From Synechococcales cyanobacterium PMM_0036 (GTDB lineage: Bacteria > Cyanobacteriota > Cyanobacteriia > Elainellales > Elainellaceae), in assembly GCA_949127645.1 (NCBI GenBank), contig CASBQM010000412.1, forward strand, positions 1 to 10,007: a DNA stretch of 10,007 nt, given 5' to 3'. The notes below the pieces were generated by a model. The model was not told the origin of the DNA. It searched no databases and was given only the letters and a program-made list of their open reading frames with translations. The translations under genes were made by a program, and so were the position numbers. Numbering within the stretch: position 1 is the stretch's first letter; the number at the start of each line of letters is the position of its first letter. Shown one piece after another: positions 5,843-10,007 of the stretch.

Positions 5843-6727
5843 GTGCAATTACAGCAAACACGTCTTGGCTCACAGCGCGATTGGGTTTGGAGAGGGTGGC
5901 AGGTGCGCTATACCTTTGTGCGATCGGCTGAACCTACCGATAATCCGCCTATTTTATTTATCCATGGGTTTGGCTCTTCGCTAGCACAGTGGCAAGAAAA
6001 TCTGCTGCCGCTAAGCCAAACTCATCCTGTATATGCCCTAGATTTAGTGGGTTTTGGCGCTTCCGAGAAAGCCGACACCGCCTACAAAGCTGAGCTGTGG
6101 GCAGATCAGGTCTATGATTTTTGGCGTACCTTTATTAGAGAACCGATCGCTCTAGTGGGTCATTCGCTAGGGGCACTGGTTGCCCTCACCGCAGCCGTTG
6201 CCTATCCCGAAATGGTGAAAAATCTGGCGCTGCTGACGCTACCTGCCTCACGTCAAGAGCTGCTTGTTGGTTCGCTGCAATCGTGGGTGGGCAGGATCGA
6301 AAGCTTTTTTACCTCGCCGCTGGTGATTCGTCCGCTGTTTCGGCTGGTTCGCCGCCCCGGCATTATTCGATCGATTCTCAAAGCCGTTTACGTCAATCCA
6401 GAGCGCGTCACTGAAGAACTTATTGCCAGTTTTCTGATTCCTGGATTCGATCGCGGAGCTTCCAGAGCCTTCTACCGGCTCTCAAAAGCCCGAACTCAGA
6501 TTGATTTCAGCCTCAAAACAGAGGATTTATTGCCCCAGGTGACGGTGCCCATCTTAATGGTGTGGGGAGAAGGCGATCGCGTCATTCCTATCGTCCGAGG
6601 GCGTAAAATCTCTAGCTTCAATCCCCGACTAAGGCTAGTCGAAGTCCCTGAAGCAGGTCACTGTCTGTATGATGAGTGCGCCGAATGCGTCAATGCAGAG
6701 CTTTTGGCATGGCTGAGAGAAACGTGA
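5843..6727 (+). CDS. Alpha/beta fold hydrolase
   Basis: A 294-residue soluble serine hydrolase of the alpha/beta fold. The oxyanion-hole motif HGFGSS lies at 41-46, DLVGFGASE at 67-75, the nucleophile elbow GHSLG at 106-110 (Ser108), the acid Asp245 in WGEGDRVIP, and the base His273 in EAGHCLYDE, so the triad is complete. Cap residues are about 135-215. Cyanobacterial and plastid relatives include epoxide-hydrolase-like and pheophytinase-like esterases; the substrate cannot be assigned. The start is GTG at 5843, supported by AAGGGG about seven bases upstream. It is the first gene of a likely three-gene plus-strand operon with the DUF2232 and CobT-like genes. Catalysis is confident, specificity unknown. 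Confidence 0.93.
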   Translation: MQLQQTRLGSQRDWVWRGWQVRYTFVRSAEPTDNPPILFIHGFGSSLAQWQENLLPLSQTHPVYALDLVGFGASEKADTAYKAELWADQVYDFWRTFIREPIALVGHSLGALVALTAAVAYPEMVKNLALLTLPASRQELLVGSLQSWVGRIESFFTSPLVIRPLFRLVRRPGIIRSILKAVYVNPERVTEELIASFLIPGFDRGASRAFYRLSKARTQIDFSLKTEDLLPQVTVPILMVWGEGDRVIPIVRGRKISSFNPRLRLVEVPEAGHCLYDECAECVNAELLAWLRET

Positions 6728-6777
6728 GGCGATTGTGGATTTCGGATTGAGGCTAGAGTAGACTAGCAGTCTCTATC

Positions 6778-6815
6778 ATGAGCCTTTGGTTTTCAACATG
6801 AGTCTTTCGGCATGA
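6778..6815 (+). promoter_or_regulatory. Two tiny ATGA-chained open frames leading to the DUF2232 start
   Basis: ATG 6778 opens a seven-codon frame (MSLWFST) whose TGA overlaps ATG 6798. That opens a five-codon frame (MSLSA) whose TGA overlaps ATG 6812, the DUF2232 start. The two share an imperfect 20-base repeat beginning CATGAG. Such stop-start overlaps allow re-initiation, so this may be a translational relay or just a duplicated start region. Confidence 0.5.
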
Positions 6816-7651
6816 GCAGTTCTTTCGATAATTCGCTGACTGATCCGACTGGAGAAAACCGCGAAGAAAAAAATCTTGAAGATGGGAATAGCCCAGCCAG
6901 TCAGCGCAGCCTTGCTGATGAACTTGCTGAAGTAGAAGCTAGCCTGTCTCGTCCTTCTCCATCCACAGCTCAATCGAAGGGGGGCGATCGCGCCGGAAAT
7001 GTTGCCATTAAGACACCGCCGCTGACTCTCGTGGAGGTGGCATTTTTGGCTAGCACGGCAAGTCTGCTGTGGCTGGTGAGCTACTACCTCAGCATTGGGC
7101 CTTGGATGCGTATTTTGTTTCCCCTGCCGATCGCCCTAGTCTACCTGCGCTGGGGGCATCGATCGTCTTGGATGGCGGCGATCGTCTGTGGTCTGCTGCT
7201 GTCAGTGCTAATGGGTCCCTATTTAAGTCTGCTGTTTGTTGTGCCCTATGCCTTGCTGGGTGTGCAGTTGGGGATGATGTGGCATCGGCGATCGCCCTGG
7301 CTGCCTTCCATGATTTTGGGAACTTTACTCTCCACTTTGGGATTCTTCTTCCGGCTGAGCATTCTGTCTATTTTTCTAGGCGAAGATCTGTGGGCTTACT
7401 CTACTAACCGGGTTGCCGACTTTATTCAATGGTTGTTGTCTGTCTTAGTAGACTGGGGCTGGCTAGGACTGGATATTTTAGGTGAAACCAACCTGACGGT
7501 GGTACAGATTGCGACGGTAGCCATTATTCTATGCAGCGATTTTGTCTATCTGTTTACGGTGCATTTGGCGGCATGGCTGCTGCTAGAGCGATTGGGTAAT
7601 CCAATTCCTGAGCCGCCGCAGTGGGTGCAGGTCTTGCTAGAAGAGGAGTAA
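6812..7651 (+). CDS. DUF2232 (YybS-like) membrane protein
   Basis: A 279-residue protein with a polar, probably disordered N-terminus (1-65, with many D, E, S) followed by about six hydrophobic helices: 71-93, 98-113, 118-134, 138-157, 165-190 and 228-258. The helix pattern, the SPWLPSMILGTLLS stretch and its place next to the CobT-like gene match cyanobacterial DUF2232 proteins. I recall this family being compared with S-components of ECF vitamin transporters, but its function is not established. The ATG at 6812 is preceded by two short overlapping frames and has no strong ribosome-binding site of its own. The ORF ends 39 bases before the CobT-like start, with no terminator, so the genes are probably co-transcribed. 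The family call is moderately sure. Confidence 0.8.
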   Translation: MSSSFDNSLTDPTGENREEKNLEDGNSPASQRSLADELAEVEASLSRPSPSTAQSKGGDRAGNVAIKTPPLTLVEVAFLASTASLLWLVSYYLSIGPWMRILFPLPIALVYLRWGHRSSWMAAIVCGLLLSVLMGPYLSLLFVVPYALLGVQLGMMWHRRSPWLPSMILGTLLSTLGFFFRLSILSIFLGEDLWAYSTNRVADFIQWLLSVLVDWGWLGLDILGETNLTVVQIATVAIILCSDFVYLFTVHLAAWLLLERLGNPIPEPPQWVQVLLEEE

Positions 7652-7690
7652 CGCGATCGTGCTTGAACCCACCCTAAAACATAGCCGCCG

Positions 7691-8797
7691 ATGATTCGAG
7701 CCTATAGCCAGATTGGGCAAGCCGAAGCCTGGATGCAGCGATTTCGAGGGGCTACCCCTTTGCTGGTCTGCGTCTTGGGATTTACCGAAACAGGGTTAAT
7801 CCCCGATATTTCTGCGGCTGGAGCTACGCCAGACGATCGCCGCTATACGGCAGTGGCAGATGCAGAATTCCTATTGTGTGGCGTTCAGGCTCATCCGACC
7901 TATCCTTTGCCGCCGTTGAGAGCAGGTGCATCTCCCGTGCTGATCACGCGGACGATCGCCGTGGCTCAACAGATTTCCGTTTACCTGTTCAATGCTGGGT
8001 TGCCTCTGTCGCCTTCTGTTCCGGCGATCGACCTTCAGGGAAGTCCTGCCCGCTGCCTGAGCCAAGGATGCGCTTTGGATATTGCTATGGTGCGGCATCT
8101 CTTACAGCAGGGTCTAATCTGGGGCGCAAAGCTGGCATCCGAGGCGAAAGGATACCTAGTTTTGGGGGAATGTGTTGTGGGTGGCACCACGACGGCGCTG
8201 GCAGTGCTAACGGCATTAGGCTGGGATGCGATCGGCAAAGTCAACAGCAGCCACCCGACCTGCAATCACGCGCAGAAGTGGGAGATTGTGCAAGCAGGGC
8301 TTAGACAGGCAGGGCTTAAACAGGCAGGACTAAAGCAGAGAGCAAACTGGGCTGAAGTAGTGGCGGCTGTGGGTGATCCGATGCAGATTGTGGTTGCCGG
8401 AATGGCGATCGCTGCAAGCCGATCCTGCGGCGTTCTGCTGGCAGGGGGAACGCAAATGCTGGCAGTTCACGCGCTGATCCAGGCAATCCAAACCGAGTCT
8501 TCAGACTGGCAGCCTGAGCAAGTGGTGGTGGGAACGACTCGCTGGGTTGCAGAAGATCCGACGGGTGACGCTGTGGGTTTGGCGCAAATGCTAAAGGCTC
8601 CGCTGTTGGCGACTCAACTCAGCTTTGCCAAATCTCGCTATGAGACCCTACGCGCCTATGAGCAAGGCTTTGTGAAAGAGGGCGTAGGGGCTGGCGGGTG
8701 CGCGATCGCCGCCCATCTTTATCAAAACTGGGATCAAACACAGATGTTAGGGGCGATCGAGACTCTTGCCGACGAATACGCTTGTTTGAGCCGTTGA
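7691..8797 (+). CDS. CobT-like nicotinate-nucleotide phosphoribosyltransferase family protein (UPF0284/TIGR00303)
   Basis: A 368-residue soluble protein of the UPF0284 family, distantly related to CobT, which activates the lower-ligand base of cobamides using nicotinate mononucleotide. Visible marks are LGFTETGLIPDISAAGATP near the N-terminus, LGECVVGGTTTALAV at about 158-172 (comparable to the EMGIGNTT loop of CobT), AGGTQMLAV in the middle, and KEGVGAGG at 329-336, where E330 may match the catalytic Glu of CobT (inference). Residues 201-215 are three tandem copies of QAGL(K/R), a 15-base repeat at 8291-8335 that looks like a recent expansion. Cyanobacteria make pseudocobalamin with adenine as lower ligand, so a base-activating role is plausible. 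ATG 7691 has no clear ribosome-binding site, but no other in-frame start fits. It ends five bases from a convergent gene. Confidence 0.92.
   Translation: MIRAYSQIGQAEAWMQRFRGATPLLVCVLGFTETGLIPDISAAGATPDDRRYTAVADAEFLLCGVQAHPTYPLPPLRAGASPVLITRTIAVAQQISVYLFNAGLPLSPSVPAIDLQGSPARCLSQGCALDIAMVRHLLQQGLIWGAKLASEAKGYLVLGECVVGGTTTALAVLTALGWDAIGKVNSSHPTCNHAQKWEIVQAGLRQAGLKQAGLKQRANWAEVVAAVGDPMQIVVAGMAIAASRSCGVLLAGGTQMLAVHALIQAIQTESSDWQPEQVVVGTTRWVAEDPTGDAVGLAQMLKAPLLATQLSFAKSRYETLRAYEQGFVKEGVGAGGCAIAAHLYQNWDQTQMLGAIETLADEYACLSR
8291..8335 (+). repeat. In-frame 15-bp tandem repeat inside the CobT-like gene
   Basis: Three copies of CAGGCAGGGCTTAAA and close variants (8291-8305, 8306-8320, 8321-8335) encode QAGLR, QAGLK and QAGLK. 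The frame is kept, so two extra pentapeptides may lengthen a surface helix or loop without breaking the protein. Confidence 0.9.
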
Positions 8798-8802
8798 AAC
8801 CA

Positions 8803-9165
8803 CTACAACCGTCGTGACATCAACTGTTCTTCTAGAGCTGCAATGCGGTTGTAGGCAGCAGTCAACTGAGCCGTCAAACGCTGAATCTGCACTTCTGGAG
8901 CCAGGATGCGATCGCCGTTCTGAGAGTCTATGTCTGGATAGTTGTCATCTGCTAGCACATCTTTGTGCGCCATTTCCATGCCAAAACTCCCACGGTGCTG
9001 AGAGTAGCGCCCCTGACTCATTCCCGAGGGCGAAAGGTGATTGCGCTCTTTTCCCTTCAGCTCAGCGAGAATATCAATAATTTGATTTCCTACCTGCTCA
9101 AGGCTGCCATGCAACGCATCCACTTTTGTACTTAAACAAGATACCTGCTCCTGGAGTGAATCCAT
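8803..9165 (-). CDS. Hypothetical protein with two coiled-coil segments
   Basis: A 120-residue protein of unknown function. Residues 1-38 (MDSLQEQVSCLSTKVDALHGSL onward) and 91-117 (EVQIQRLTAQLTAAYNRIAAL onward) show heptad-like hydrophobic spacing and should form coiled coils. Between them, 40-90 is polar and probably flexible. There is no signal peptide or membrane helix. The C-terminal coiled coil resembles stretches I recall from other cyanobacterial hypothetical proteins, which suggests a real, phylum-restricted gene. It could be an adaptor or oligomerisation factor, but that is a guess. The ATG at 9165-9163 has a weak GAG-type site upstream. The gene is convergent with the CobT-like gene, with five bases between the stops and no room for a terminator. 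Confidence 0.75.
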   Translation of the reverse strand: MDSLQEQVSCLSTKVDALHGSLEQVGNQIIDILAELKGKERNHLSPSGMSQGRYSQHRGSFGMEMAHKDVLADDNYPDIDSQNGDRILAPEVQIQRLTAQLTAAYNRIAALEEQLMSRRL

Positions 9166-9599
9166 TCGACGCTCTACTTTCTAACGAATTGTGTCTATAT
9201 CTTAAGAACTAAATGCTCAATGAGAGTGAATACTCCTGAATCATTTAACTTTTATTGCTTAATCCATGACTCAGCCCTATGATTCAACTCAAATAAGCCT
9301 ACCGCCAGAAGAAATATTGAATTTCCTCGATCGAACTATCTTTTTATTTGTAGAGAAATGAGTAGAAAGGATGAATAAGATAAAGCTTTCATTGAGAAGG
9401 CATCGGTCAATTTGCTCATTAAAAATCCGCAAAATCCCTCAGCTTGTGCGAGCCTTATGCGATCGTTGATCTTCAATAAAACCTTCAATCCGTAGGGATG
9501 AGATAAACTGAAGTTCTTGTAGAACAGCCGTCTTGCTCACCAGATCAATGCCTCATCATTTCTGCTAGCCATATCCTTTTTGCTTATTTAGCCTGCCCC
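9166..9599. other. Gene-poor region before the solute-binding protein
   Basis: It holds no gene of normal size. A 31-codon frame lies at 9266-9361 (listed separately). A short inverted repeat, GTTCT/AGAAC, sits at 9513-9525 about 75 bases before the next gene and could be an operator, but it is weak. The promoters for both flanking genes must lie here; I cannot place them. Confidence 0.5.
9266..9361 (+). other. 31-codon open frame, possible remnant of a vMAP-type HTH gene
   Basis: The frame reads MTQPYDSTQIS, then LPPEEILNFLDRTIFLFVEK and a stop. The second part loosely recalls the start of the helix-turn-helix module of cyanobacterial vWA-MoxR-associated proteins, which begin with an EEVL-x-FVD-type helix. 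There is no ribosome-binding site, and I cannot follow the family past the stop in any frame. It is either a decayed 5' end or chance. Confidence 0.2.
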
Positions 9600-10007
9600 A
9601 TGCTCACCCGGCGATCGCTTCTCTTTGGCACCAGTGCATTAATTCTCAGCCAGTTTTTATTGGGCTGCGACTCCGGCGAGGCGGCGCTCAAAATTCGCGT
9701 CCTAGAAAACTCTTTGCCCCCTCAGCTTTTCAAAGAATTTCAGCGACAGGTGGGCAGACTGCCGCTCAGTTTTTCCCAGAGCAAACAGCTTGCAGATTTG
9801 TTTGAGCTGCTGCAAACCTGGCAAAAGCCACAAGGCAACCCAAAGCAAATCGCTATTCCAGGGTTTGTCCCTCTCATGGGGGATAAGTCTGTGCCACCGT
9901 CTGATCTCGTGACGCTGGGTGACTACTGGCTCGCTTCAGCCATTCAGCAGAAGCTCATTCAGCCTTTGCCCTTGCAAGATATTCCTGAATGGCAGCAGTT
10001 ACCTGAA
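9600..10007 (+). CDS. Extracellular solute-binding lipoprotein, PotD-like (runs off right edge)
   Basis: The first 136 codons of a larger gene are present and the right edge cuts it. The N-terminus MLTRRSLLFGTSALILSQFLLGC has a twin arginine, a hydrophobic core and a lipobox LLGC with Cys23, so it is an exported lipoprotein, possibly by the Tat route. After this, LKIRVLENSLPPQLFKEFQRQV is the opening strand-helix of a type II periplasmic binding fold, and WLASAIQQKLIQPL fits the spermidine/putrescine-binding PotD-like group seen in cyanobacteria. It would pass its ligand to an ABC importer whose genes may lie beyond the edge. Substrate assignment is tentative. The ATG at 9600 is chosen because the signal peptide starts there; no ribosome-binding site is obvious. 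Confidence 0.82.
   Translation, partial: MLTRRSLLFGTSALILSQFLLGCDSGEAALKIRVLENSLPPQLFKEFQRQVGRLPLSFSQSKQLADLFELLQTWQKPQGNPKQIAIPGFVPLMGDKSVPPSDLVTLGDYWLASAIQQKLIQPLPLQDIPEWQQLPE

Noticed and set aside
7069..7407. 112-codon plus-strand frame within the DUF2232 gene
   Set aside because: It is a second frame of a well-formed membrane protein gene, with no own ribosome-binding site.
7871..8304. Three open frames (both strands) within the CobT-like gene
   Set aside because: All are shadows of the conserved frame; their translations are Arg/Ser/Gln-rich and unlike any family.
8814..9080. 88-codon plus-strand frame opposite the coiled-coil gene
   Set aside because: The minus-strand frame has clear heptads and a better start; this one is Cys/Ser-rich noise.
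9513..9525. GTTCT-TGT-AGAAC inverted repeat as a LexA-type operator
   Set aside because: The arms are only five bases and do not match the cyanobacterial LexA consensus as I know it.

Overview
The window is cyanobacterial chromosome. The HIP1 octamer GCGATCGC occurs twelve times (chance predicts fewer than one in 10 kb), and the gene set is typical of the phylum: hemL of the C5 pathway, a UPF0284/CobT-like protein, a DUF2232 membrane protein and several small conserved proteins of unknown function. Dispersed hairpin repeats and gene-poor gaps suggest a filamentous, repeat-rich genome, but I cannot name a species from the sequence.

Left part, minus strand. 1-539 is the N-terminal part of hemL. 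540-1064 has no gene but holds a MITE-like palindromic repeat. 1065-1571 encodes a Gly-rich membrane-associated stress-type protein. A co-directional set follows, in transcription order: an APC-family permease (4153 to 2654), a PII-family signalling gene (2507 to 2109) and a UPF0060/YnfA small membrane protein (2096 to 1773), ending at a good rho-independent terminator at about 1679-1705. Two genes in this set are damaged or unusual at their 5' ends. The PII frame aligns residue for residue with GlnB over its first 41 positions but has a TGA at codon 3. The permease's apparent start region is a perfect 17-bp-arm hairpin that breaks the reading frame.

Middle part. A YdfG-like short-chain dehydrogenase (4337-5113, plus) is divergent from the permease and convergent with a 64-residue hypothetical gene (5418 to 5224, minus), with a hairpin between them. 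5419-5842 is AT-rich and non-coding and ends in a 14-bp tandem repeat beside a TATAAT box.

Right part, plus strand. An alpha/beta hydrolase (5843-6727), a DUF2232 six-TM protein (6812-7651) and a CobT-like protein (7691-8797) form a probable operon. Its second gene is preceded by two tiny open frames chained by ATGA overlaps. A coiled-coil hypothetical gene (9165 to 8803, minus) meets the CobT-like gene tail to tail, five bases apart. After a gene-poor stretch, a lipoprotein-type, PotD-like solute-binding protein starts at 9600 and runs off the right edge.

I see no CRISPR array, phage, transposase, rRNA or tRNA. The strongest candidates for a second look are the permease-PII pair with its two 5' lesions, the tandem-repeat promoter at 5771-5816, and the leader frames before the DUF2232 gene.
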